A DNA stretch of 59,559 bases from contig JALONM010000012.1 of the NCBI GenBank assembly GCA_025454925.1, forward strand, positions 1 through 59,559, given 5' to 3'. Shown here in pieces: positions 33,083 through 41,802 of the stretch; the first letter of the stretch is position 1; each line of letters starts with the position of its first letter. Position numbers and translations under genes: made by a program. The notes below the pieces were generated by a model, which was not told the origin of the DNA, ran no database searches, and was given only the letters and a program-made list of their open reading frames with translations. This DNA is from Cytophagaceae bacterium (GTDB lineage Bacteria; Bacteroidota; Bacteroidia; Cytophagales; Cytophagaceae).

Positions 33083-34051
33083 TTATTTATAATTTTCCTG
33101 ATACTTTTTCTTCAACCAAAAACTAAGATTGTTTAAGGCCAGGGTGAACAGAAAGAGAGTGATACCAACGGCAAAAATAGTTTTGTATTCGATGGAATTC
33201 TGAGGCACATCTCCTTTGGCAACTTCCACGATGTAGGTGGTTGCCGTTTCGATGGGCACCGTAGGATCGAAGGTAAAGCGTGGCTGATTTCCGGCAGCAA
33301 TCGCCATGATCATGGTTTCGCCGATGGCCCTGGAAAATGCCAATATAACCGAAACAGCAATTCCACTGAGTGCTGCCGGAATAACAACCCGAAAGGAGGT
33401 TTGAAATTTGGTAGCTCCCATCGCAAAAGAGCCTTCTCTCAAGGAACGTGGCACCGCATACATGGCGTCTTCGCTCATGGAGGTAATTAGTGGCAATATC
33501 ATGATACCCATCACCAAACCTGGCGAGAGGGCGTTATAGCCTGCAATTTCAGGAAACCAGGATTGTAACATCGGGGTAACGAATACCAAGGCAAAATATC
33601 CATACACCACGGTAGGCACGGCCGCCAGAATTTCGAGCGAAGGCTTTACATACGTTCTTAATTTTTTGGGAGCGTATTCGCTCAAATATATGGCAATTAC
33701 CAAGCCCAAAGGCACGGCCACCAGCAATGCGATGAAGGTGGTTAGCATGGTACCCGACAACAGAGTCATGATACCAAAATGTTTATCGGCAAACAACGGC
33801 GTCCATTGGGTATCGGTTATAAATCTCCACAGCGACACTTCGCTGAAAAACTCAAACGATTCCCAAATCAAAACGCCTGCAATGCCTATGGTGGTGAGGA
33901 TGGTTAGCAGTGCGCAAGCCATCAGAAATTTCTCGATGATCTTCTCACTCAGGCGCACCGACTCGCCGGAGAACTGAAGCACCTTCTCCTCCTTTGGCGT
34001 GGCCAAACCTTCTGGTTTTATTTTTTCTTCTTGCATAAATGTAAAATCCAT
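33083..34051 (-). CDS. pstC: Phosphate ABC transporter permease PstC
   Basis: PstC pairs with PstA in the membrane. The 322 residues include EGSFAMGATKFQTSFRVVIP and AFSRAIGETMIMAIAAGN, the conserved permease loop of PstC. I chose ATG at 34051 (MDFTFMQEEK); the TTG at 34063 is less likely. An intercistronic hairpin separates it from pstS, so the permease genes may be made in smaller amounts than the binding protein. Confidence 0.95.
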   Translation of the reverse strand: MDFTFMQEEKIKPEGLATPKEEKVLQFSGESVRLSEKIIEKFLMACALLTILTTIGIAGVLIWESFEFFSEVSLWRFITDTQWTPLFADKHFGIMTLLSGTMLTTFIALLVAVPLGLVIAIYLSEYAPKKLRTYVKPSLEILAAVPTVVYGYFALVFVTPMLQSWFPEIAGYNALSPGLVMGIMILPLITSMSEDAMYAVPRSLREGSFAMGATKFQTSFRVVIPAALSGIAVSVILAFSRAIGETMIMAIAAGNQPRFTFDPTVPIETATTYIVEVAKGDVPQNSIEYKTIFAVGITLFLFTLALNNLSFWLKKKYQENYK

Positions 34052-34063
34052 TTTAACGGACAA

Positions 34064-34089
34064 AACCCAGAAGTAAAAACTCCTGGGTT
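34064..34089 (-). other. Intercistronic hairpin between pstS and pstC
   Basis: On the minus strand AACCCAGGAGT and ACTTCTGGGTT pair with one mismatch around a four-base loop, followed by a short T run. It lies 26 bases after the pstS stop and could act as a weak terminator or an mRNA 3' end stabiliser. Confidence 0.6.
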
Positions 34090-34114
34090 ATATCCGTTTT
34101 ATGCTGTATGTGTA

Positions 34115-35128
34115 TTACTTATAAACTTCATCCAACTTGGCTCCTACGGAGGAACTGAGCGTTAAGAAAGGAGAGCCTGTAATTTGTTGTTCGATGCGCG
34201 CACTGGCTTTGGCATACAAGGCGGGTGGCAAAGGAATGTACCCTGTTTCAGGAACAAACTTAGTGGCGTTCGCTACAAAGAAACTTGCAAAGTTTTTCAC
34301 TTCCGGACGTTGCATGGATTTCTTACTTACGTAAATGAACAAGGGACGTGCGAGAGGCTGGTAGGTAGCATCGAGAATCGTAGCTTCTGAAGGAAGGATG
34401 GCTCCCTTTCCGTTGGCATCGTTCTGGTCATCGATAGCCAGTGCTTTTAAGGTTTCTTTATTGGCTTTGTAATAATGATATCCGAAAAAGCCCAGTGCAA
34501 ATTTGTCGGTAGCCACTCCTTTCACGAGCACGTTGTCGTCTTCGGAAGGATTGTAATCGCCGCGGCAAGACTTGGCTTTGCCTACAATGGCTTCGGTAAA
34601 ATAATCGAACGTTCCGGAAGCGGTGCCAGCACCGTACAGGTTGATTTTTTCATTTGGCCACTCTTTGCGGATTTGATTCCACTTGGTGATTTTACCTTGC
34701 GCCTCAGGAGCCCACAGCATTTGCAATTCTTTTACTGTAATGTCGCTGGCCCAGGTATTGGCTGGGTTAACTACCACTGCCAATCCATCGAATGCCACTG
34801 GTATTTCTACATATTCGATGCCCGCGGCTTTGCATAAGCTATCTTCTTTTGCACTGATAGGACGTGAAGCATCCGCTACATCAATCTCCGAGCGAACGAA
34901 TTTTTTAAATCCACCACCAGTACCCGACTCTCCTACTACCACGCTCAAGCCCTGATTAGCGGCTTCGAACTCTTCGGCTATAATTTCAGTGATTGGAAAT
35001 ACCGTAGATGAACCGTCTACTTGTATGCTGGAAGCAGCGGAAGAATCTTTTGAATCTGTCCCTTTGGATCCTCCCCCGCAAGCAGTCAAGAGACCTGCTG
35101 CTGCAACCATTAAAAGATATTTTCTCAT
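34115..35128 (-). CDS. pstS: Phosphate-binding lipoprotein PstS
   Basis: PstS binds phosphate in the periplasm and hands it to PstCA. The 337 residues begin with a lipoprotein signal (LLMVAAAGLLTACGGG; lipid cysteine in LTAC). Ligand-binding motifs follow: VDGSSTVFPITE, GESGTGGGFKKF, DVADASRPIS and YGAGTASGTFDYFTE. A candidate Pho box and -7 element lie just upstream at 35174-35208, so the gene can be induced without the upstream porin gene. Confidence 0.97.
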   Translation of the reverse strand: MRKYLLMVAAAGLLTACGGGSKGTDSKDSSAASSIQVDGSSTVFPITEIIAEEFEAANQGLSVVVGESGTGGGFKKFVRSEIDVADASRPISAKEDSLCKAAGIEYVEIPVAFDGLAVVVNPANTWASDITVKELQMLWAPEAQGKITKWNQIRKEWPNEKINLYGAGTASGTFDYFTEAIVGKAKSCRGDYNPSEDDNVLVKGVATDKFALGFFGYHYYKANKETLKALAIDDQNDANGKGAILPSEATILDATYQPLARPLFIYVSKKSMQRPEVKNFASFFVANATKFVPETGYIPLPPALYAKASARIEQQITGSPFLTLSSSVGAKLDEVYK

Positions 35129-35173
35129 TGTATTACGTATTTATAAAAATTCTATGGTGTCTTATTTTATGCC

Positions 35174-35208
35174 CAAAAATAGGCATTGATATATTAAGGA
35201 ATTGTTAA
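35174..35208 (-). promoter_or_regulatory. Candidate Pho box and -7 element for pstS
   Basis: The minus strand reads TTAACA-N5-TTAATA, two 6-base units repeated at 11-base spacing (35192-35208), then a short spacer and TATTTTTG (35174-35181), a full match to the Bacteroidota -7 element. The 11-base repeat replacing a -33 element is the layout of PhoB-activated promoters. Confidence 0.6.
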
Positions 35209-35248
35209 GTTTCAGCTTATTCACAGCGTGTGGATAAGTTGCCATTCG

Positions 35249-36511
35249 TTAAAAATTGAGTTGGGCTTGTAAGCGTAACAATCTGCCTTCCTGCAAGTTA
35301 TTTTGTTTAGCAAAATCTTCGAACCTACGCGAAGAAATGGTGTACATGGCCACGAGTTCAAATTGTTTCAAGGGTTGCCATTCCAATCCGATCTCATATT
35401 CTTCCACCCGATAGCTTCTGGCATCAAGTTCATGTTTCTTCCCTCCTTCGTAATGTTGGAGCCTCACGAAAGGAATAAGGATTTGATCACCGATTTTTTG
35501 CATGTAAGAAAAAGTAACGAAGCCTCCGCGCAGGTTTTTGGTTTCTATGGAATCGGTCCATTTATTAAACTGCGGTCCACGTCCCCAGTTGTATTCTGCC
35601 AGAATTCCGAACGGCTTAGGATACAGAACAAATGTGGTTGCAACCCTTTGGTCAAGAAAACTTCTTGACCCATGGATTTTGGTTCCACCGGTAGTTTGAT
35701 CTTTGGCAATTACAAATCTTCCGCTGTATCCTTGCACCCCAGGTTCAATGATCTGGCTTCCAATTTTTATGGGAACACTAACTCGAGCTGCTAAGTGCGA
35801 TTCATCATTCAAATCGGGTTTATTGGCGGTCTGTCCGTTGTAAACACCTAATCCTACAACACCATAATCTCCTGAGCCTTTTAGTCCGCTACGAACCAAT
35901 TCCGAGAATAAGGTTCTCATGGCAGTGGGTGCCCAATAGAACATCAATCCTAAATCTCGCTCGTTGCTGAGTGCGCTGTTTAAAGCATCGGCACGGTCAA
36001 GAGGAAGCCTGTTTTGACTTGACTGCAAATTTTCAAATCCAAATGGGATTTTACTTTGTCCGAAACGGAATCGGAATCTATTTTTAGCATCGATGCCCAC
36101 ATCGAAATACGCATCACGCAGCTGTGCAAAGTGCCAACTTGTAGATGATACCGCGGAGGCCATGTCGGGTTGTACGTAAAAATATACACGCTTATTTATT
36201 TGCCCAAAAAATATCAGGCGCATCCTGCGAATAAAGAAGCCACCTTCTTTACCCCAACTGCGGTCGCATTGTTCACATTTTAAATCTTCGTTGGTTTCGA
36301 ATAATCGGTTATAGCGAATCTGGGTATACCCTCTCAAGGATATTGATTCAAACCATTTTTTCTCTTCTTTCTTCTCTTCCTTTTTCTCCGGTTTCTGAAG
36401 TTGTGTGCTGTCTTTGGCTGCGTTGGCATCTGTTTGGGCATTCGCCTGCATTGTAAACAGCGCAAGCATGCAGCATAGAAGTAATCGTGTCATGAATTGT
36501 TTTTTGATCAT
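35249..36511 (-). CDS. Phosphate-selective porin (OprP/OprO family)
   Basis: A signal peptide (LLLCCMLALFTMQANAQ) is followed by a short lysine/glutamate-rich coil (KPEKKEEKKEEKKWF) and a 16-strand porin domain. Typical parts include IRRMRLIFFGQINKRVYFYVQPDM, RFRFGQSKIPFGFENLQSS and the strand-rich C-terminus ending RLLRLQAQLNF, with a terminal phenylalanine as in outer membrane porins. OprP/OprO channels pass phosphate or polyphosphate. It is the first gene of the pst cluster and has its own Pho-box-like repeats upstream. Confidence 0.9.
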   Translation of the reverse strand: MIKKQFMTRLLLCCMLALFTMQANAQTDANAAKDSTQLQKPEKKEEKKEEKKWFESISLRGYTQIRYNRLFETNEDLKCEQCDRSWGKEGGFFIRRMRLIFFGQINKRVYFYVQPDMASAVSSTSWHFAQLRDAYFDVGIDAKNRFRFRFGQSKIPFGFENLQSSQNRLPLDRADALNSALSNERDLGLMFYWAPTAMRTLFSELVRSGLKGSGDYGVVGLGVYNGQTANKPDLNDESHLAARVSVPIKIGSQIIEPGVQGYSGRFVIAKDQTTGGTKIHGSRSFLDQRVATTFVLYPKPFGILAEYNWGRGPQFNKWTDSIETKNLRGGFVTFSYMQKIGDQILIPFVRLQHYEGGKKHELDARSYRVEEYEIGLEWQPLKQFELVAMYTISSRRFEDFAKQNNLQEGRLLRLQAQLNF

Positions 36512-36561
36512 TTTTGATGATGCAAAACAACCATTTCAATATTAGCAATCAGTTACCCCAT

Positions 36562-36578
36562 TGTTAACTAAATGTTAA
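36562..36578 (-). promoter_or_regulatory. Candidate Pho box upstream of the OprP-like porin gene
   Basis: The minus strand reads TTAACA-TTTAG-TTAACA, a perfect 6-base unit repeated at 11-base spacing, 50-67 bases before the start. TAATATTG, one base from TAnnTTTG, lies downstream of it. The same unit and spacing occur before pstS. Confidence 0.6.
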
Positions 36579-36785
36579 TTTGATAACATTGGGTTTATTT
36601 TAAGTTAAATAACAGCAGGTTTATTACACTCACTTCTAAGTATCACTAACTTTAGGTTAACATGGTTAACTATGTGATAACACATTAAACCCAATTTAAA
36701 GATATTGATACCCATTGGTTAGTCTGCAAATCTCTAACCACTGTGTTGCCTATATTTAGTATTCAAACACAAGACTAATACATTA

Positions 36786-36880
36786 TGTTGGGCGTGTCCC
36801 GCTGCGCGGGCCGGGCTATCGCTGCAAGCCATGGCGCCTATGGCGCCATGGCTTTACACTCTATCCCTCACGCAACAACC
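36786..36880 (-). repeat. Family 1 structured intergenic repeat, copy C
   Basis: Read on the minus strand: GTTGTTGCGTGAGGGATAGAG, then a perfect 12-bp hairpin AGCCATGGCGCC/GGCGCCATGGCT, then TGCAGCGATAGCCCGGCCCG and the tail CACGCCCAAC. The ends GTTG..GCGTG and CACGC..CAAC pair, closing the whole element. It shares the tail and both blocks with copy A. Confidence 0.75.
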
Positions 36881-36895
36881 AGCATGTATTTAAAT

Positions 36896-37183
36896 GAAAA
36901 TCTCCATAGAAGAATTTCTATGGAGATTTTCAACGTTATCGAACCGCAATTAGGCAATAGAAATTGTAACGTGAGCCGAAAGCTCACCATCAGGGCGAGT
37001 TCCGGCAAGAATTTACGAGGAAGGAATGCGAACCCGTATTTCGACGAGGAAATTCAAGGAAACACGCTCTGCTAAAGAGATTTCGACTCGTAGTAAATGT
37101 ACTATTGTCTAATGGCGGTTGAATCCATAATCCAATCGCCCTACCATGGAATGCAATCGGGTACATTCCATGGTAGGGCGATT
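36896..37183 (+). repeat. Family 2-like structured element, long variant
   Basis: It begins with a hairpin of 16 bp (GAAAATCTCCATAGAA at 36896-36911, closing at 36931). The body contains GGAAGGAATGCGAA, similar to GAAGGAATCGAA of family 2. It ends with a perfect 20-bp hairpin at 37134-37183 (AATCGCCCTACCATGGAATG and its complement, 10-base loop). A small hairpin GTGAGCCGAAAGCTCAC lies between. The layout matches family 2 but the body is longer, so membership is probable, not certain. Confidence 0.5.
37134..37183 (-). terminator. Long hairpin after the glutamate-synthase-like gene
   Basis: A perfect 20-bp stem with a 10-base loop lies 26 bases after the stop codon at 37209. It could end transcription of that gene although no clean T run follows. 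It also forms the end of the family 2-like element. Confidence 0.5.
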
Positions 37184-37208
37184 TCTCTTTCGTGAAAACT
37201 ACGTGCTA

Positions 37209-38768
37209 TTAGCTTTTGGCTTTACCTCCCAAATGAGGACATTCTTGCAAGTCGCTCATAGAGTTAAATGAAACGGGAATCTTATCGTAGCCGTAGGTAT
37301 GCTTTAACGTTTGCGTGAGGTTACTGTCGCCCATACTTACATCCACATCCGCCATTGACATTTGGGAAGGATGTTCATAGCCACATGCGTGTGTGATTTC
37401 CAAAATTTCTTTCCGAAGGTTCTTTACATAGTTGTAAAAGCGATCGGATTTCAAAGGCACATCCACCCCTGCCTGCAACCACTTGCTTTGTGTAGCGATA
37501 CCTGCCGGACATCGGTTGGTATGACAAACCTGCGCCTGTATACAACCAATAGACATCATGGCCTCGCGGGCAATGTTGATGAGGTCGGCACCCATCGCAA
37601 AGGCCATGAGCGCTTTGGCCGGGAATCCTAGCTTACCGGAGGCTATAAAGGTAACTCGATCTGTAATGCCACGGCTGGCAAACACTTTATACACGTTGCT
37701 GAAAGCGTACACAAAAGGAAGTGAAACGTGATCGGCAAATGCGGGAGGGGCTGCGCCGGTGCCGCCTTCACCGCCATCAATGGTAATAAAATCAGGGCCT
37801 TTGCCGGTGCGAACCATGTAGTCGGCCAGCTCTTCCCACATTTCCATTTTTCCAACGGCTGATTTAAAACCAACCGGCAATCCGGTACGATCTGCAATTT
37901 TCTCCATGAACTCCACCATTTCAACAATATTGGAAAACTCACTATGAAATGTGGGCGATAGGGCATCTTTGCCCATTGGTATGCCTCGTATCTCGGAAAT
38001 TTCTTTCGTGATTTTAGCTGCCGGCAGCACCCCTCCTTTGCCAGGCTTAGCGCCTTGAGAAAGCTTCACTTCAATCATTCGTACAAATGGATTGTCGAGC
38101 ACCAATTGTTCCAGTTTATCCATTGAAAATCCATTCTCGTCGCGGACTCCGAAATACCCTGTACCAAAATGAAATACTACATCGGCTCCGTTGCGGTGGT
38201 AAGGTGCGAGTCCACCTTCGCCCGTATTGTGGTAGCATCCGGCTTTTAGCGCGCCTTTGTTCATGGAATCCACCGCAGCAGCGGATAAAGAACCGTAACT
38301 CATGGCAGAAATATTGACTATCGACTGCGGCCTATAGGGACGGCGGCGTTTATTGAACGCTCCGATAACTTTAGCACATGGAATAAAGGAAGGATCTGTT
38401 TGATTGGGATGTCCTTTAGGCGGCACATAATTAAACATGGTGGGATTGATGAAGATATGCCCCGTGGCGAAAATATCCTGGTCGGTACCGAAACCAGAAT
38501 AATTATTTTCTCTTTTGGAAGAAGCATAAATCCAAGACCGCTCACTTCTTCGAAATGGCAACTCTTCGCGATTGTTGGCCACGATGTATTGACGCAATTC
38601 AGGGCCAATTTTTTCAAGCAAATACCTCAAGTGGCCTACCACCGGATAATTGTGTTTGATAGTATGTCTGCGATTAAAGAATACATCCTTGATCCCTACT
38701 CCTATCAAAAACAAGATAGGATATACCCACCAGGGTATTGAGGCGACAAAATCTACCACCTGCTCCAT
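37209..38768 (-). CDS. FMN-binding glutamate-synthase-like oxidoreductase
   Basis: The 519 residues resemble the synthase domain of the large subunit of glutamate synthase (GltB), without the amidotransferase part. An N-terminal membrane helix (WWVYPILFLIGVGI) anchors the enzyme. Motifs include MSYGSLSAAAVDSMNKGA, GEGGLAPYHRNGAD, SQGAKPGKGG, DGGEGGTGAAPP and the cysteine region CHTNRCPAGIATQ, which can hold an iron-sulfur cluster. Stand-alone forms like this are widespread, and their physiological substrate is often unclear. The start has an unusually good Shine-Dalgarno site for this phylum (AAGGGAGG, 4 bases before ATG 38768). Confidence 0.9.
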   Translation of the reverse strand: MEQVVDFVASIPWWVYPILFLIGVGIKDVFFNRRHTIKHNYPVVGHLRYLLEKIGPELRQYIVANNREELPFRRSERSWIYASSKRENNYSGFGTDQDIFATGHIFINPTMFNYVPPKGHPNQTDPSFIPCAKVIGAFNKRRRPYRPQSIVNISAMSYGSLSAAAVDSMNKGALKAGCYHNTGEGGLAPYHRNGADVVFHFGTGYFGVRDENGFSMDKLEQLVLDNPFVRMIEVKLSQGAKPGKGGVLPAAKITKEISEIRGIPMGKDALSPTFHSEFSNIVEMVEFMEKIADRTGLPVGFKSAVGKMEMWEELADYMVRTGKGPDFITIDGGEGGTGAAPPAFADHVSLPFVYAFSNVYKVFASRGITDRVTFIASGKLGFPAKALMAFAMGADLINIAREAMMSIGCIQAQVCHTNRCPAGIATQSKWLQAGVDVPLKSDRFYNYVKNLRKEILEITHACGYEHPSQMSMADVDVSMGDSNLTQTLKHTYGYDKIPVSFNSMSDLQECPHLGGKAKS

Positions 38769-38918
38769 ATGACCTCCCTTATATAAAAATGAAAAATGAA
38801 ACTCGTACTAAAGTACGCTAAAAATAAACCCTTGGTTTTTAATTTCCGTATGAATATACAGAATTATAAAATTAGTCAATTAGTAGCATTAAGCTGTTTT
38901 TGAAAAATCCGTAAGGAC

Positions 38919-39386
38919 TTGTCAAATAGGCCATTGACCATCTTATTAAACCATAATCGCGTGCATACACCGTTGAAGCCAGAGGGGATTGTACTTCTAT
39001 TGTTCGTGTTTATTATGCTAACCAGCTTGTTGCTGGGACACATCCTGTTGTTCATCTACCAGGTAAAAAAAACCTGGAGGATTTTATTTCTCAGCGGATT
39101 GTGTTTGTTTATCTGCGCGGTGTATATTCTATATGGTCTTCCATCCATGGTTTGGTTTTTGAATCATGAAGGAGTAAAATTAACGGCTGGCATTGGGCTT
39201 ACGCTAATCCTGTTTCGAAAAGTATTAGAACCTAAGATTATCGTACATTTTCCGGAAGACGACCTTGTGCGATTCATCTTCCGGGGCATGATCTTTTTTA
39301 TTCTGCTGATAAGTTCCAACGCCATTATTTATTCCCTGGGCATGATTGTGTACGAAGGGAATTCCATTTCGATGGCCTTGCATTAA
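38919..39386 (+). CDS. Small integral membrane protein, function unknown
   Basis: I do not recognise it. About four hydrophobic helices are visible: IVLLLFVFIMLTSLLLGHILLF, ILFLSGLCLFICAVYILYG, KLTAGIGLTLILF and FRGMIFFILLISSNAIIYSLG. The frame begins at TTG 38919; TTG 38973 and ATG 39015 are other candidates, so the first 30 residues are uncertain. It is divergent from the glutamate-synthase-like gene and convergent with maeB, 11 bases before its stop. The length (155 residues) and unbroken helices favour a real gene. Confidence 0.6.
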   Translation: MSNRPLTILLNHNRVHTPLKPEGIVLLLFVFIMLTSLLLGHILLFIYQVKKTWRILFLSGLCLFICAVYILYGLPSMVWFLNHEGVKLTAGIGLTLILFRKVLEPKIIVHFPEDDLVRFIFRGMIFFILLISSNAIIYSLGMIVYEGNSISMALH

Positions 39387-39397
39387 AATCGCATCGG

Positions 39398-41668
39398 CTA
39401 TGAGGATTGTTGTTGCGCCTCTACCACCGCCACAGCCACCATATTGACAATCTCCCTCACACTGCTCCCCATTTGCAATACATGCACAGGTTTGCGCATA
39501 CCAATAAGAATTGGGCCGATGGCTTCGCTGTTGCCCAGCTCCTGCAATAATTTATAGGCAATGTTCCCCGAAGTAAGATCAGGGAAAATGAGTGTATTGG
39601 CACCGTTTTCACGCAAGGTGCTGAACGGATAGTTTTCTTCCTGAAGTTCCTTATTAACGGCAATGTTGGCTTGCATTTCACCTTCGATAACCAAGTCCGG
39701 AAACTTTAATTTTGCTTTCCGGTATACCTCCTGCATTTTTTCCGGAACTTTTCCCTTGCTGCTTCCAAAATTAGAATAAGATAACAAGGCTACCCTAGGA
39801 ACCGCATCAAAAAAGCGCACCATCCCCGTTGTCAATCCGATAATTTCTACCAACTCGTCGGCGCTCGGATTTACGTTTACGGTAGTATCAGAAAAGAAGT
39901 AGGTACCCTTTTTAGTATTCAGGATGTACATACCTGCCACCCGATTGATACCATCTTCCACTCCGATCACCTGAAGGGCCGGGCGAATGGTGGACGCATA
40001 ATCTTTTGTAAGTCCTGAAATAAGTGCGTCGGCTTCGCCGTTTTCAACCATCATGGCACCGAAATAATTGCGGTCACGCATTACTTTCCTTCCGGCATCC
40101 AGTTCCAATCCTTTACGTTTGCGCTTCTGATATAATAGTTCTCCGAAATGGTATCTTTTTTCTCTTTCCAGAATCGGATCAATGATGGTAGCCTGATACA
40201 AGGCATCCAACTGATGTTCACGAATAATGTGCATGATCTTTTCCTTGTTGCCAAGTAAAATCGGAATAGCAATTCCTTCGTCTACCAGTATTTGTGCTGC
40301 CTTGAGTATTTTGTAATGTTCTGCTTCTGAAAAAACTACACGCTTTGGATTTTGCTTGGCTCTTGCGATAAGCCTCGACATAAGTCGCTGATCTATTCCC
40401 AAGCGTTTTTGCAAATCTAAGGCATAGGAATCCCAGTCCTGAATTTGCACTTTGGCAACGCCAGACTCCATAGCGGCTTTGGCCACAGCAGGAGACAGCG
40501 TGGTAATTAAGCGCGGGTCAAGGGGTTTGGGGATAATATAATCTTTTCCGAAGGTAATCGTCTCCACCCCGTAGGCTTTGGTAACTATATCGGGAACTGG
40601 TTCCATGGTAAGCTCTGCCAAGGCTTTGACTGCGGCTAGTTTCATTGCTTCGTTAATTTCCGTGGCACGCACATCCAAGGCACCACGAAAAATATAAGGG
40701 AAACCTAATACATTGTTCACCTGGTTAGGATGATCGCTTCTACCAGTAGCCATGATAATGTCTGGACGGGCTTGAGTGGCAGCTTCGTAAGAAATTTCCG
40801 GCACCGGGTTCGCCAAGGCAAATACAATGGGATTAGGAGCCATCGACTGTATCATTTCACTAGAAACAATATTTCCTGCAGAGAGTCCGACAAACACATC
40901 GGCGCCTTGCATGGCGTCTTTGAGCGTTGGATAAGGCTTTTCCGATGCAAACTGCATTTGTATGGCAGCAAGGTCGGTGCGGTGGGTAGTAAGCGGACCA
41001 TCCTTATCAAACAGGAACATATTCTCCTTTTTCGCTCCTAGCGCAACATACAGCCGCACACAAGAAATGGCCGCTGCTCCGGCACCGCTGACAGCAAACC
41101 TAACCTCATCAATCTTTTTATTGGCCAGTTGCAAGGCATTGAGCAGCGCGGCAGCGGATATAATGGCTGTTCCGTGTTGGTCGTCGTGCATGACTGGAAT
41201 ATTCATTTGTTGACGCAAGGCTTCTTCAATACGAAAACATTCAGGAGCTTTGATATCTTCCAGGTTGACGCCTCCAAAGGTAGGTTCCAGAGACTTTACA
41301 ATTCGAATAAATTGTTCAGGGTCTTTGCAATCGATTTCAATGTCGAACACATCGATGCCTGCGAATTTTTTAAACAACACGCCTTTGCCTTCCATTACGG
41401 GCTTAGAGGCTTCTGGACCAATATCACCCAAGCCTAATACGGCAGTGCCGTTGGAAATAACCGCCACGAGGTTTCCTTTGGCGGTATATTTATATACTTC
41501 TTCCTTATTCTTCTCTATCTCTTTGCAAGGCTCTGCCACGCCGGGTGAATAGGCCAATGCCAGGTCGAGCTGGGAACTGAGTAATTTGGTTGGTACTACT
41601 TCAATTTTACCAGGCTGCCCCTGGCTATGATAATTCAATGCATCCTCTTTTCTAATATCTATGGCCAT
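39398..41668 (-). CDS. maeB: NADP-dependent malic enzyme with phosphotransacetylase-like domain
   Basis: MaeB decarboxylates malate to pyruvate with NADP reduction, supplying NADPH. Residues 1-410 are the malic enzyme: [40 protein letters not shown] and the nucleotide site [11 protein letters not shown]. Residues about 425-756 form a phosphotransacetylase-like domain ([13 protein letters not shown] ... [13 protein letters not shown] ... [14 protein letters not shown]) thought to give acetyl-CoA control rather than acetyl transfer. The full length of 756 is normal for MaeB. Confidence 0.96.
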   Translation of the reverse strand: MAIDIRKEDALNYHSQGQPGKIEVVPTKLLSSQLDLALAYSPGVAEPCKEIEKNKEEVYKYTAKGNLVAVISNGTAVLGLGDIGPEASKPVMEGKGVLFKKFAGIDVFDIEIDCKDPEQFIRIVKSLEPTFGGVNLEDIKAPECFRIEEALRQQMNIPVMHDDQHGTAIISAAALLNALQLANKKIDEVRFAVSGAGAAAISCVRLYVALGAKKENMFLFDKDGPLTTHRTDLAAIQMQFASEKPYPTLKDAMQGADVFVGLSAGNIVSSEMIQSMAPNPIVFALANPVPEISYEAATQARPDIIMATGRSDHPNQVNNVLGFPYIFRGALDVRATEINEAMKLAAVKALAELTMEPVPDIVTKAYGVETITFGKDYIIPKPLDPRLITTLSPAVAKAAMESGVAKVQIQDWDSYALDLQKRLGIDQRLMSRLIARAKQNPKRVVFSEAEHYKILKAAQILVDEGIAIPILLGNKEKIMHIIREHQLDALYQATIIDPILEREKRYHFGELLYQKRKRKGLELDAGRKVMRDRNYFGAMMVENGEADALISGLTKDYASTIRPALQVIGVEDGINRVAGMYILNTKKGTYFFSDTTVNVNPSADELVEIIGLTTGMVRFFDAVPRVALLSYSNFGSSKGKVPEKMQEVYRKAKLKFPDLVIEGEMQANIAVNKELQEENYPFSTLRENGANTLIFPDLTSGNIAYKLLQELGNSEAIGPILIGMRKPVHVLQMGSSVREIVNMVAVAVVEAQQQSS

Positions 41669-41802
41669 ACGCTACGCATTCGTTGTAAATAATGGTTTAT
41701 TCAGGCAGAGTCAATTCGTTTGAAGCGGAAACTGCGCCTGTATTTTGAAGGGTTTAAGGTATCAAAAAAACCGGGTTGTTTCCTATGATTTTGATGCTGA
41801 CA

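Larger units (their letters stand above)
36512..37208. other. Long gene-free region between the porin gene and the glutamate-synthase-like gene
   Basis: These 697 bases hold, from left to right, the Pho-box-like repeats of the porin gene (36562-36578), a second cluster of GTTAAC-like repeats (36654-36682), family 1 repeat copy C (36786-36880) and a long family 2-like element (36896-37183) that ends in a perfect 20-bp hairpin. No frame in it looks coding; the 96-codon plus-strand frame from 36785 runs through the repeats. Confidence 0.6.

Noticed and set aside
36785-37075. A 96-codon plus-strand frame between the porin and glutamate-synthase-like genes
   Set aside because: It runs through both structured repeats and has no protein-like features.
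36786-37183. CRISPR array or integron attC sites
   Set aside because: There are no regular direct repeats with spacers, no cas genes and no integrase. The structures are inverted, not direct, repeats.
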